Assembly (NCBI RefSeq): GCF_014692525.1
Contig: NZ_JACNYL010000003.1
Location: 186,001-250,000, forward strand
From: Sphingobacterium chuzhouense
Lineage (GTDB): Bacteria > Bacteroidota > Bacteroidia > Sphingobacteriales > Sphingobacteriaceae
DNA: 64,000 bases
Direction of reading: 5' to 3'
The translations under genes were made by a program, and so were the position numbers. How positions within the stretch are numbered: the first letter of the stretch is position 1; each line of letters begins with the position of its first letter. The notes below the pieces were generated by a model. The model ran no database searches and was not told the origin of the DNA. It worked only from the letters and a program-made list of their open reading frames with translations. This document shows, piece by piece, positions 9,067 to 17,872 of this stretch.

Positions 9067-10185
9067 TCATTGCATGATTTCTGCATTTCTAATTGTAACA
9101 GAAATTAACCTATAGCCATTCTCCGTCCGTAAAAAATCAAAATGATTTTGTGATATATCCTTTGTTCCATAATTGTATGAAATAACCACACTTAATACCG
9201 GATACTGCCATTCCCTTGCTTCCCCACAATTGTTGAAGTATTCATCAAAATCCTCTCCATCATACATAAAGGGGTTCAATCCATTTAGAAAAATAGCGTA
9301 GTTGGTTTCCGGTTCGTTGATTTCCAATAAGATTCGCTTTAACAATTGAAAGTTATTATCCATAAATTCTTGCTTTCCAGTCTTTGCCCATCCTTCTTTG
9401 GATTCCCATGTAACGGTATCATGAGTCGATTGCAATACTTGCTCCTTCCCCAAATCGGACAGCAGTTCATCTATTAGCCAAGCTTTGAATTCTTTCTCAA
9501 AATCAATAAAGGTTATATATTTCCCATCGCTAGACGGAAAGCTCTTTTTCGATTTATCTTTCGATGGCTTCGATGTCCTTTCAACGGAATAAAAATCAAG
9601 CTTATTGTCGTTGGGAAAATTTTCTGCTAATACATTATTTAAGGTATCGAGTAACACCTCTACCCCTCCTACCCACGAATAATAATTATCTGCAGGAGGG
9701 TCGTTCGGACGGACGTATTGCTTTTTGCCGCCTTTTAATCCAACCAGCATGCCATTTCTGACCTTGGTTAAATCATTGTAAATAGCGGGTATGGCGATAT
9801 CCCCATTCTTATCAAACAAGCCTACTTTGTCCGATTCTCTATCCCTAAACCGTATAAATCCTTCATTTTCACAGTCTGCTGCATTATCAAAGATGTAGAT
9901 ACTATCCGTTCCAAATACTTTGTTTTTTTTATTCAAATAATAACTTGTCCACTTCTCTCCGTTTCGTTCTGTGCCCGATATGATATCATTAAATTGGACG
10001 GCCGTGACAAAACCAGCAAATCTTGGTTCTATCCTCACGACACCCGATTTATCTTTGTAACCTGCCAATGTAGAATCCTGATTATAAAAAACAGTCCATG
10101 TATCGGTTATTTGTCCCCGTTCGGAACGGCACCCTAACATGATTAGAAACAATGCTGCTATTATTTTAAAATATTTAATTGTCAT
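9067..10185 (-). CDS. WG-repeat-like lipoprotein of unknown function
   Basis: The N-terminus has a lipoprotein signal (LFLIMLGC, with Cys19 as the likely lipidated residue). Two WG-type repeats can be seen: YKDKSGVVRIEPRFAGF and VGLFDKNGDIAIPAIYNDL. The C-terminal two thirds is unrecognised and rich in aromatic and acidic residues. 372 aa. Probably anchored on the outer or inner membrane facing the periplasm. The repeat assignment is from pattern only. Confidence 0.7.
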   Translation of the reverse strand: MTIKYFKIIAALFLIMLGCRSERGQITDTWTVFYNQDSTLAGYKDKSGVVRIEPRFAGFVTAVQFNDIISGTERNGEKWTSYYLNKKNKVFGTDSIYIFDNAADCENEGFIRFRDRESDKVGLFDKNGDIAIPAIYNDLTKVRNGMLVGLKGGKKQYVRPNDPPADNYYSWVGGVEVLLDTLNNVLAENFPNDNKLDFYSVERTSKPSKDKSKKSFPSSDGKYITFIDFEKEFKAWLIDELLSDLGKEQVLQSTHDTVTWESKEGWAKTGKQEFMDNNFQLLKRILLEINEPETNYAIFLNGLNPFMYDGEDFDEYFNNCGEAREWQYPVLSVVISYNYGTKDISQNHFDFLRTENGYRLISVTIRNAEIMQ

Positions 10186-10233
10186 TGCATTTATATCTTA
10201 TTCCGATCTAAAATACGAAAGTTCAATCTTTAT

Positions 10234-10263
10234 TTTATATCCCAGAACAACTTATTATCTTTG
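10234..10263 (+). promoter_or_regulatory. Bacteroidota-type promoter for the siderophore-interacting protein gene
   Basis: A perfect -7 element TATCTTTG (10256-10263) is preceded by TTTA (10234-10237) at 18 bp, one base off the -33 consensus TTTG. The predicted start is near 10270, giving a leader of about 33 or 75 nt depending on which start codon is used. Confidence 0.5.
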
Positions 10264-10302
10264 CCAAACTTAGTTATTTAGAATTATTCTCAATAATATT
10301 AT

Positions 10303-11163
10303 ATGAAGAAGTATCTTCTGATAGCTTACCAAACAATATATAAAATGAGCAGACAAAATTTCAAACCCATACAAGCATTATTAAAAGTAAGCCGTAAAGA
10401 ATTTATTACACCACATTATATCAGGATATATCTCACGGGGGATGATGTACAAAAAATTGCCAACACGACTATTGGTGTCAACAACAAGATCCTTATCCCG
10501 CCGGCGGCTTGTTCAGCGGTTTATCTCCCGGAATTTGACGATGATAAAAAGCAGTGGAAACCGCAACCGGATGAAATACGCCCCTTTATCCGGACATATA
10601 CCCACCGCGGAATTGATTTGGAAAAAAACGAGATTTGGATCGACTTCGTCGCGCATGGTGATGAAGGCCCCGCTTCCGCCTGGGCTATCGCTGCCAAAGT
10701 AGGTGACCCATTAGGTGTATTGATGAAAGATGGCAAAACCAAATTATATGGCGACGCAGAAAACTATCTTCTCGTAGGCGACGCTACCGCTATCCCTGTT
10801 CTAGGCGCTATTCTGGAAGATTTACCTTCTACAGCTAAAGGAACTTGTATCATCGAGGTTCATGGCAAAGCGGACGAACAGCACCTGAAAACCGCCGCTA
10901 ATGTGCAATTTATCTGGCTACACAATGAAGCTCCCCAACAGGGAAGCTCGCTCGCAGAAACAGTAAAAACACTTGACCTCCCTACGCATAACCGTTTCGC
11001 GTATGTAGCGGCAGAATTTTCATCTGTAAAGGAAATCCGCCATTATCTGCGGAAAGAAAAGGATTGGAAGCAAGAGGAGTTATATGCCTATTCTTATTGG
11101 AAAGCCGGCGTAGCGGAAGATAAATCGGCTACCGATCGACGCCACGAAAGCGTACAGGAATAA
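10303..11163 (+). CDS. Siderophore-interacting protein (FAD-binding ferric reductase, ViuB/YqjH-like)
   Basis: These enzymes reduce ferric siderophores with NAD(P)H and FAD in the cytoplasm. The FAD-binding signature is FIRTYTHR followed by IDFVAHGDEGPASAWA, and the NAD(P)H-binding half contains YLLVGDATAIPVL. The C-terminus has the family SYWKAG motif. The longest frame gives 286 aa, but a second ATG at 10345 (MSRQNFKP) would give 272 aa and may be the true start, since the first 14 residues look unlike the family. It stands alone between divergent and downstream genes; no siderophore receptor is nearby. Confidence 0.87.
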   Translation: MKKYLLIAYQTIYKMSRQNFKPIQALLKVSRKEFITPHYIRIYLTGDDVQKIANTTIGVNNKILIPPAACSAVYLPEFDDDKKQWKPQPDEIRPFIRTYTHRGIDLEKNEIWIDFVAHGDEGPASAWAIAAKVGDPLGVLMKDGKTKLYGDAENYLLVGDATAIPVLGAILEDLPSTAKGTCIIEVHGKADEQHLKTAANVQFIWLHNEAPQQGSSLAETVKTLDLPTHNRFAYVAAEFSSVKEIRHYLRKEKDWKQEELYAYSYWKAGVAEDKSATDRRHESVQE

Positions 11164-11219
11164 AAAGAACCTTTTTAGCAGAGTATTGTTCTTACTAATA
11201 GAAATAAAACAAAAATGTT

Positions 11220-11975
11220 ATGAGAGCTATTTGGACTGGAGCAATTGGATTCGGATTGGTTAATATCCCTGTTAAAATATATAGCGCTGTACAAAGCAGT
11301 TCCTTGGATTTAGATATGTTGGATAGAAAAGATAAATCGAACATCAAATACAAACGCGTGAATGAAAACACCGGCAAGGAAGTGAAATGGGAAAATATCG
11401 TCAAAGGTTATTTGCTCAAGGATAAATATGTCATCCTGGAAGATTCAGACTTCGAAGAGGCCAGTCCCGAAAAGAACAAAATGATCAATTTACATTCTTT
11501 CGTTAAGATGGATGAAATAGATAGTATTTATTTTGATACCCCCTATTATCTGGAGCCTCAAAAAGGAGGAACAAAAGCTTACCAACTTCTTCTGAAAGCG
11601 CTCGAAAAAAGTAAGACTGCCGGATTGGGTTCTTTTGTCATGCGCAACGTAGAACACCTTGCCATCGTGAAACCATATGAGAATATGCTCTTACTGAACA
11701 AGATTAGATTTGAGGAAGAAATCCGGGCAACAGATGAATTAAGCTTACCGGGCAATGCCCGATTAAAAAAAGAGGAGATGGATATGGCTCTTCAACTGAT
11801 CAAACAGCATAGCCAACCTTTTGATATATCAAAATATAAAAATGAGTATACCAGCGAATTATTGAAAATTATTAAACAGAAAGCTAAAGGAAAACATACC
11901 TCTATTCGGAAGATGAAAGTGGAGAATACGAAATCGACAGACTTGTTAAATAAATTGAAGGCAAGTTTAGCCTAA
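11220..11975 (+). CDS. ku: Ku protein (non-homologous end joining)
   Basis: Bacterial Ku binds DNA double-strand ends as a homodimer ring and recruits LigD. The N-terminus [21 protein letters not shown] is diagnostic, with DLDMLD and the YKRVN segment following, and the length of 251 aa is normal for bacterial Ku. The basic C-terminus ([13 protein letters not shown]) fits the DNA-contacting tail. It converges on ligD with a 4-base overlap: the stop codons TAA and TAG share the tetranucleotide CTAA. This is a classic two-component NHEJ pair in convergent rather than operon arrangement. Confidence 0.96.
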   Translation: MRAIWTGAIGFGLVNIPVKIYSAVQSSSLDLDMLDRKDKSNIKYKRVNENTGKEVKWENIVKGYLLKDKYVILEDSDFEEASPEKNKMINLHSFVKMDEIDSIYFDTPYYLEPQKGGTKAYQLLLKALEKSKTAGLGSFVMRNVEHLAIVKPYENMLLLNKIRFEEEIRATDELSLPGNARLKKEEMDMALQLIKQHSQPFDISKYKNEYTSELLKIIKQKAKGKHTSIRKMKVENTKSTDLLNKLKASLA

Positions 11976-14449
11976 AGTTTAGCAAGAATCTGCTTTATAT
12001 TGACGGCGTTGTCCCATAACGTAGCCCAAGGATCGTCTACCTCCTTTACCCGTTTTAATATGGTCTTGATATTGTAATCGGCAATACGCAACTTGGGTGT
12101 TAATTCGTCCCATCGCAGCGGTGTACTGACAGTAGCTCCCTCTTTCGGTCTTAAGGAGTAAGGAGCCGCTATGGTCTGCCCCCTTCTGTTCTGCAAAAAA
12201 TCCAGGTATATCATCCCCTTTCTCTTTTTAGGATCCCGTACCAAGCTGGTCGTATCTGAATGTCTTTCTTGAACCATCTGGGCAACCAATTCGATGAAAT
12301 CCCGGGCAACATCATACGTATATTTCTTTTTTAAGTAAACATAGATATGTAAACCCGTAGATCCGGAGGTCTTTAGAAATGCGGGGACTTTCATTTCTTC
12401 AAAGATTTCATGTGCCGTCTTTGCTACCTGTATCAGTTCTTGAAAATCAGCCCCGTTTGGATCCAGATCCAGCACAGCAAAGTCCGGATACTCCGGCTTT
12501 TGATAAGTAGAAAGCCAGGGATTAACCTCAATAGAACCTAGATTCGCGATATAAAGAAGGGTGGCTTTGTCGTTACAAACGATATAGTCTGTTTCTTTTC
12601 CCGTGCTTTCCGAATGTACCGGAACTGTTTTTACCCAACCGGGAATATTATCCGTATCCACATCCTTCTGGAAAAAACCTGCTGCTGCAATGCCATTTGG
12701 AAAGCGATGCATCGATATCGGTTTATTTTTAACAAATGGAAGTATATAATCGGCCATTTGTTCATAATACGCGATCATCTGTCCTTTGACATAACGCTCC
12801 TTTGGCCAGTATACCTTATTTAAATTGGTCAATTGCACCTTTTTGCGACCTATTGTTATTAAATCTTCATTCTTTTCGTCTTTCATAGGACTCTCTTTTT
12901 CAATTTCTTCCGAATCTTTATCCTGCCGCAATCCTTTAAATACCGGATGGCGTAGATGACGGTCTGTCGTCCACTCGCTATAATACACTTCACACACCAG
13001 TGCTGGCCGTAACCAGGTTACTTCTTTTTCCTTCGCCACTACCACCTCCTTATCGAATGGCTTTTGTCCGCTTTCGTACTCCTTCATAAGGGTGTATATA
13101 TCTTTAAGGCTCTTTGTATTGAATCCCGTGCCGCAGTTACCGATATATACGAGTTCTCCATCCTGATAATACCCAAGTACCAAAGCCCCGAAATAGGAAC
13201 GGCTCCCTTGTGGCGGCGTATAACCACAAATGATGGCTTCCTGACTATTTCGTAACTTGAATTTTGTCCAAGAACTGCTACGTTTACCTTGTAAGTATGT
13301 GCTTTCTGCTTCTTTCGCTATGATTCCTTCCCACTGTTGCTTTTCGGCTTTCGCTTTAACATGTTGAGCTGTGCCTTGCAAGACCTGTGTTAACTGAACA
13401 ATTTTAGGTTTTTTTATACGGCGAAACAGTAGTGCAAGTAACTCTTCCCGATCTTTAAGCGCATAATCCGTCACATATTCGTCTTCCAAACGGAGTATAT
13501 CAAAAATATAATAGTGCAATGTAAGATTACTCGGAATAGGTTCGCCACTGGCTATCAATTGGAAGTGCGCTTTCTTTTGTTCATCCTCAATAACAAGTTC
13601 TCCGTCAATCCACGCATGCCTATCCAAGGAAGATAGTTCTGTCACCAGTGATGGAAACAATGTATTCATATCTTTCCCGTTTCGCGAATAAAGTTGAACA
13701 CCCATTTCGTTCCTTATGGCCAAAATACGAAACCCATCGTATTTTTTTTCGTACCGCCATTCCGTTCCTTCAGGAAGATGTTCTGCCAATTTTGCGAACA
13801 TAGGTTTCGGAAATTCTTCCGTATTAGTTTTTTGGTTAGTTTTAGAAAGTTTTTTAGAGGGATCGGTTTTCTTCTCTTTTTTAAAATCTACACCAGCTTG
13901 CTTAACCACTTGTTTTACACTATCCTCGCTATCGTAAGGTTCATCCCATGCATATCGGTCTTTATGTTTTATGAGCAGCCAAGCATTATCCTCCTGCCCT
14001 TTCATCCGTACCAATGCAAATTCACCACGGAGAATATGGCCTTGTAATTTGAATTTTAAGGAACCTTTCTCTAAGTCCAGTAAAAATTCTTTTTCATTCT
14101 TTGCTTCCGTAAATTCGTAGTATCCTGAGTCAAAAATAGTGACCACGCCAGCGCCATAATTACCTTTTGGAATAATCCCTTCAAAAGAGGCATAATCTAT
14201 CGGATGATCTTCGACTTGCATGGCCAACCGCTTATCTTTCGGGTATAACGACGGCCCTTTGGGAATAGCCCAGCTCTTCAACACGCCATCCAGTTCCAAT
14301 CGAAAATCATAGTGTAAGCGAGAGGCATGATGCCGTTGTACGACAAACCGCAATTTTCTTGCCTTATCACTATTTCGCTTATTACTACCTTTTGGTTCTT
14401 GCGTTTGTTTAAAATCCCTTTTCTTTTTATAATCTGCGAGCTTTGCCAT
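11972..14449 (-). CDS. ligD: ATP-dependent DNA ligase D (phosphoesterase-ligase-polymerase)
   Basis: An 825-aa three-domain NHEJ ligase in the order 3'-phosphoesterase (about 30-175, [14 protein letters not shown]), adenylation/OB ligase (about 215-510, catalytic K236 in the K-Y-D-G motif) and primase-polymerase (about 530-825, LDLDPNG metal motif). Linkers of Lys/Asp-rich sequence (185-212) and Glu/Lys-rich sequence (about 500-525) separate the domains. All catalytic motifs are present. It processes and seals ends held by Ku, whose gene converges on it. It is the last gene of a possible operon with the DJ-1-like and small lipoprotein genes (53-bp and 8-bp gaps). Confidence 0.96.
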   Translation of the reverse strand: MAKLADYKKKRDFKQTQEPKGSNKRNSDKARKLRFVVQRHHASRLHYDFRLELDGVLKSWAIPKGPSLYPKDKRLAMQVEDHPIDYASFEGIIPKGNYGAGVVTIFDSGYYEFTEAKNEKEFLLDLEKGSLKFKLQGHILRGEFALVRMKGQEDNAWLLIKHKDRYAWDEPYDSEDSVKQVVKQAGVDFKKEKKTDPSKKLSKTNQKTNTEEFPKPMFAKLAEHLPEGTEWRYEKKYDGFRILAIRNEMGVQLYSRNGKDMNTLFPSLVTELSSLDRHAWIDGELVIEDEQKKAHFQLIASGEPIPSNLTLHYYIFDILRLEDEYVTDYALKDREELLALLFRRIKKPKIVQLTQVLQGTAQHVKAKAEKQQWEGIIAKEAESTYLQGKRSSSWTKFKLRNSQEAIICGYTPPQGSRSYFGALVLGYYQDGELVYIGNCGTGFNTKSLKDIYTLMKEYESGQKPFDKEVVVAKEKEVTWLRPALVCEVYYSEWTTDRHLRHPVFKGLRQDKDSEEIEKESPMKDEKNEDLITIGRKKVQLTNLNKVYWPKERYVKGQMIAYYEQMADYILPFVKNKPISMHRFPNGIAAAGFFQKDVDTDNIPGWVKTVPVHSESTGKETDYIVCNDKATLLYIANLGSIEVNPWLSTYQKPEYPDFAVLDLDPNGADFQELIQVAKTAHEIFEEMKVPAFLKTSGSTGLHIYVYLKKKYTYDVARDFIELVAQMVQERHSDTTSLVRDPKKRKGMIYLDFLQNRRGQTIAAPYSLRPKEGATVSTPLRWDELTPKLRIADYNIKTILKRVKEVDDPWATLWDNAVNIKQILAKL

Positions 14450-14502
14450 ACCTGTCTTTTATTGAAATAAACACGCTCGTCTTCATAAGGTTTTCAATGA
14501 TA

Positions 14503-15207
14503 TTATAGACTACCCGGATATGTCAGCAATTCAATCATGGTTTGAGCCGTGGAAGCCGCAGACAAAGGATTTTGTCCAGTAATGAGTTGTCCGTCCAGCA
14601 CAACATGTGGGCCAAAAGAAAGCTTAGCCGAGCTAAAATCTGCGCCATATTCCTTTAGGCGCGTTTCCAATTCGAAGGGAATGTTATCGTGACGCATGAC
14701 CAATGTTTCCTCTATATTGGAAAATGCCGTAAGTTGTTTTCCAACTAAATACCCTGGATGAAGATCCGCTAATGGCAATAATGCAGCCGGCCCATGACAA
14801 ACCGCTGCAATCGGTTTATCTTCTTTTACAAACTCCAACAACAGTCGACCTAACTCAGGATGGCGAGCCAAATCCCATAAAGGACCATGTCCGCCGGAAA
14901 TAAACACGCCATCGAAAGCGCTGGCGTGCATATTTTCCAGTTTTAATGTATTTGCAAATTGCTGTTGCACGACCTCATCATCTAAAAAACGTCTATTGGA
15001 GGCGGTAATATGCTCCGTTAGTTTACTCATGGGGTCGACTGGTGGCTCTCCTCCTAAAGGACTAGCCATTGTCACTTTAAACCCAGCATCGACAAATTCG
15101 TAATAGGGATCCGTCATTTCTCCTAACCAAACCCCTGTCATAGAATCTGTCCCATCCATTCGGGCATGGGAAGTGAGCACCATCAATATATTAAATGTCA
15201 ATATCAT
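14503..15207 (-). CDS. DJ-1/PfpI superfamily protein (type 1 glutamine amidotransferase-like)
   Basis: A 234-aa protein of the HchA/DJ-1 group, which acts as a glyoxalase III, deglycase or chaperone. The nucleophile elbow AVCHGPAALL holds the conserved Cys-His pair, and the upstream GVFISGGHGPLWD contains the Gly-Gly-His loop. The N-terminal Glu of the catalytic site could be in the LGEMTDPYYEF segment. Near-identical motif order to the HchA-like proteins of proteobacteria. It lies 53 bp upstream of ligD on the same strand. The precise activity cannot be set from sequence. Confidence 0.87.
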   Translation of the reverse strand: MILTFNILMVLTSHARMDGTDSMTGVWLGEMTDPYYEFVDAGFKVTMASPLGGEPPVDPMSKLTEHITASNRRFLDDEVVQQQFANTLKLENMHASAFDGVFISGGHGPLWDLARHPELGRLLLEFVKEDKPIAAVCHGPAALLPLADLHPGYLVGKQLTAFSNIEETLVMRHDNIPFELETRLKEYGADFSSAKLSFGPHVVLDGQLITGQNPLSAASTAQTMIELLTYPGSL

Positions 15208-15215
15208 GTATTTAG

Positions 15216-15422
15216 TTAAGGAGTCGTTGGAGGAGGTGTAGGAGGCAGTACAGAATCTACGCTATCTCTCATCGTGGTATCCGTAGTCGACCTTCCATTT
15301 CTGTAGTTTTGGTCTCCAATAGTATCTCTACTATCCATCGTGTCGGAATTTTCAGTTCTATTACCACCACATCCGGTACCTAATAGACCAAGCATAAATG
15401 TAAAAAAAATGATCCTTTTCAT
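15216..15422 (-). CDS. Small lipoprotein-like protein, unknown function
   Basis: A 68-aa protein starting at the ATG of MKRIIFFTF, chosen over an upstream ATG at 15479 because only the inner start leaves the hydrophobic export signal at the N-terminus. The signal ends in LLGTGC, an imperfect lipobox. The mature part is low-complexity, rich in Asp, Ser, Thr and Arg, and ends in a run of Pro and Thr. No homologue is recognised. It sits 8 bp upstream of the DJ-1-like gene. Confidence 0.55.
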   Translation of the reverse strand: MKRIIFFTFMLGLLGTGCGGNRTENSDTMDSRDTIGDQNYRNGRSTTDTTMRDSVDSVLPPTPPPTTP

Positions 15423-15672
15423 AACGAAATTATTTATTTGTAATCTAATATTGTGTTGTTTAAACCACTTGTTGAACAATAAAAAGTCTCCTATAGTTGT
15501 TTTTAATGTTAATTTAGGTATTTATACATCGTTATGAAGTTCAATACAGGTATTTCACGTGGCTACGGTGAATATCTTGCCTTATGTCAAGTATCCTATT
15601 GAAAAAAGTATCTAATATTGTATTCTAAGGTAGAAGGAAATCAAAATTAATGTTTACATAAAAGGTTCTATT

Positions 15673-16365
15673 ATGAAAAGACACGTATCACATTTCATCA
15701 GGATGACTCCGCTTTTGGCCGTCCTGTTGGTAAATACACCCGATGCAAGCGCAGATAATAAACAGCAAAATGTTATAGCTTTTGAACAGGCCACTCCTGT
15801 CTTTGAATACATTATCAAGCAAGATAGCAGTCGTGATATTCAAAAACTACTTAAACATTACGAACAGACGGCGGTACATTTAAAAAAAAGCGTGGCGGGA
15901 CTTACAGAAGAACAGCTAAACTTTATTCCAGGCAAAGGACAATGGTCAATTAGCCAATGTCTAGAACATATCATCTTATCAGAACCCATGATTTTTGGGA
16001 TGTTCAAACAAGAAATTTCAAAACCTGACACGTCCAAAATTTCCCAAAAACCAAGCTATACTGACGAAGAAATTATTAAAAGCATTACCAACAGGAGTGA
16101 AAAATATCAAGCTCCCGAAATGCTTCAACCTACTGGAAAATACCACAATATAAACGAGGCTTTAATAGCATTTGAAAACGGGAGAAAAGAGATCATTGAT
16201 TATATAAAAAATGCCGATATAAAGGCTTTGCGAAATCACATTAGCCAGGGGCCGGCGGGTCCTGTAGACGGCTATCAAAATCTGTTATTCATAACAACAC
16301 ACTCCGATAGACACATTTTGCAAATAGAAGAGATTAAGGTACTTCCTAATTTTCCAAAAAAATAA
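15673..16365 (+). CDS. Exported DinB-superfamily protein
   Basis: The N-terminus is a Sec signal peptide (hydrophobic core TPLLAVLLV, cut probably after ASA). The rest matches the DinB/YfiT four-helix bundle: LTEEQLNFIPGKGQWSISQCLEHII at about 75-99 contains the first His ligand, and HSDRHILQIEEIK near the end has the other two. DinB-like proteins often bind a divalent metal and some are thiol transferases; exported members are common in Bacteroidota. 230 aa. Substrate unknown. Confidence 0.8.
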   Translation: MKRHVSHFIRMTPLLAVLLVNTPDASADNKQQNVIAFEQATPVFEYIIKQDSSRDIQKLLKHYEQTAVHLKKSVAGLTEEQLNFIPGKGQWSISQCLEHIILSEPMIFGMFKQEISKPDTSKISQKPSYTDEEIIKSITNRSEKYQAPEMLQPTGKYHNINEALIAFENGRKEIIDYIKNADIKALRNHISQGPAGPVDGYQNLLFITTHSDRHILQIEEIKVLPNFPKK

Positions 16366-16388
16366 GATTTATAATTGGTTGATTAGTA

Positions 16389-16423
16389 AAAAAATACTGG
16401 AGTTCCCCACTCCAGTATTTTTT
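16389..16423 (+). terminator. Intrinsic terminator downstream of the DinB-like gene
   Basis: A 12-bp perfect core stem (AAATACTGGAGT with ACTCCAGTATTT) around a TCCCC loop, extended by three A-T pairs and followed by GTTT. It resembles the terminator at 17790-17818 in loop, stem core and upstream flank. Confidence 0.9.
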
Positions 16424-16580
16424 GTTTATAGCTATCATAAACTTTTCTAAACATCTCCTTAATTAGACTGTTTTATATATAGGGCTACTTTAATAACGGA
16501 ACGGATTTTTTCTGATTTAGAACCGTTCTACTAAAAAGTGTTTAAAACGAAAATCAATGCATTCATTAAAAACATCTATT

Positions 16581-17702
16581 ATGCAAACAATCGATTTGAA
16601 ATTACTAAAAGAACTTACGGCAATCCAAGGTGAACCTTGTATCTCGATTTACATGCCTACCCATCGAGTACATCCGGCAAATGCGACGGATCCTATCACT
16701 TTTAAAAATCTTTATAAAAAGACATTGCAGTATATCAAAGACAACAAACTTAATGAACATGAAAAACTAATCCAACCATTGGAAAAACTCATAGACGATA
16801 AAACTTTTTGGGATCACAATGATGAGGGGCTTGCAATCTTCGTATCTTCACAAGATACCCAAATATTACGTTTACCTCAAAAAGTCCAAGAAATAACCTG
16901 CGTGGCCGATTCATTTTGCGTAAAACCTTTGTTTAAGTTGTATCATGAAAACCAACCCTACTATCTCCTTGCGCTGGCTTTAGATGATGTACAGCTTTAT
17001 CAGGGCGACAAATACCAGCTTCAAAAGTTGGATATAAAGGACAACGTACCTACCACCATGAAAGAGGCTTTAGGTGACGAGCTAACAGACAATCATTTGC
17101 ATGCCTCTGTTGTGCAAGGTACTGGACTGCACGGGTATATGGAAAAAAGTCAAGAGGAAGATATTGATATGGATAGATTTTTCAGGAAAATAGACCAAGC
17201 TATTCTCGAACATTATCCAATCCCCCAAGACATACCACTACTGTTAGCTGCTTTGCCCGAGCATCATAATCATTTTTTACGCATCAGTAAACATAGCAAT
17301 TTTGCCCCAATTCATATACAGATAAACCCCCAATCACTAAGCAAGGCAGCTTTATTGGAAAAGATACAAGAGGTATTCGACAAAATACTAGAAAAGCGGA
17401 AAAAGGAGCTTTTAGAACGTTATCACCTTGCCATACCTGAAAACCTAAGTAGTTTAGATATAGGCGATGTGGTAAGAGATGTCATTGATGGTAAGGTAGA
17501 AGTGCTTTGTATAGAAAATGGTAAATCTATTGATGGTCATATTGATATCGAGGAACGTGAAATAGTACAAGATGATGGACAATATACCGATGTAATCAAT
17601 GAATTGGCATGTTTGGCGTTTAACTACGGAGGTAGCGTGATTGTACTTGACAAAGAGGAAATGCCTTCTGAAACAGGTGTTTTCACAATTAATCGATATT
17701 AA
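16581..17702 (+). CDS. baeRF-like protein (bacterial archaeo-eukaryotic release factor family)
   Basis: A 373-aa protein similar to the bacterial aeRF1-like families, which share the RNase-fold/release-factor domains and are thought to act on ribosomes. Diagnostic features are the N-terminal ISIYMPTHRV segment, the central YLLALALDDVQLYQGD strand, and the C-terminal ACLAFNYGGSVIVLDKEEMP segment corresponding to the L7Ae/eL30-like third domain. I see no GGQ motif. The start at 16581 (MQTIDLK) fits the family better than an ATG 24 bases upstream at 16557. Subfamily not assigned with certainty. Whether it rescues stalled ribosomes is not known. Confidence 0.75.
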   Translation: MQTIDLKLLKELTAIQGEPCISIYMPTHRVHPANATDPITFKNLYKKTLQYIKDNKLNEHEKLIQPLEKLIDDKTFWDHNDEGLAIFVSSQDTQILRLPQKVQEITCVADSFCVKPLFKLYHENQPYYLLALALDDVQLYQGDKYQLQKLDIKDNVPTTMKEALGDELTDNHLHASVVQGTGLHGYMEKSQEEDIDMDRFFRKIDQAILEHYPIPQDIPLLLAALPEHHNHFLRISKHSNFAPIHIQINPQSLSKAALLEKIQEVFDKILEKRKKELLERYHLAIPENLSSLDIGDVVRDVIDGKVEVLCIENGKSIDGHIDIEEREIVQDDGQYTDVINELACLAFNYGGSVIVLDKEEMPSETGVFTINRY

Positions 17703-17731
17703 GAACAAAAAACGCGACTACACATCAATTT

Positions 17732-17746
17732 TGGCACGGAAATTGT
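17732..17746 (+). promoter_or_regulatory. Sigma-54-like promoter (-24/-12)
   Basis: TGGCAC, then 5 bases, then TTGT, matching the sigma-54 consensus TGGCAC-N5-TTGC except for the last base. It lies between the convergent baeRF-like and mnmE genes. The predicted start near 17758 leads only to the terminator at 17790, so any transcript would be about 65 nt and non-coding. Not tested beyond pattern match. Confidence 0.35.
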
Positions 17747-17789
17747 CAATTATTTAGTATTCATAATTTAGGTTAATAATTGGTTAGTT

Positions 17790-17818
17790 TAAATCCTGGA
17801 GCTCCCCGCTTCAGGATT
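17790..17818 (+). terminator. Intrinsic terminator between baeRF-like and mnmE genes
   Basis: A 12-bp stem (AAATCCTGGAGC with GCTTCAGGATTT, one G-T wobble) around a TCCCC loop, followed by seven or so T bases on the + strand. It would end baeRF transcription, or a short RNA from the sigma-54-like site at 17732. Confidence 0.88.
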
Positions 17819-17872
17819 TTTTTATTTCTTATTTCATTCCGTACCCTTATCTAACTCTGAGCTAAATGAGAG

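Noticed and set aside
15480..15672. Gap before the DinB-like gene as a possible tRNA or small ORF
   Set aside because: No cloverleaf pattern, no convincing start with coding features.
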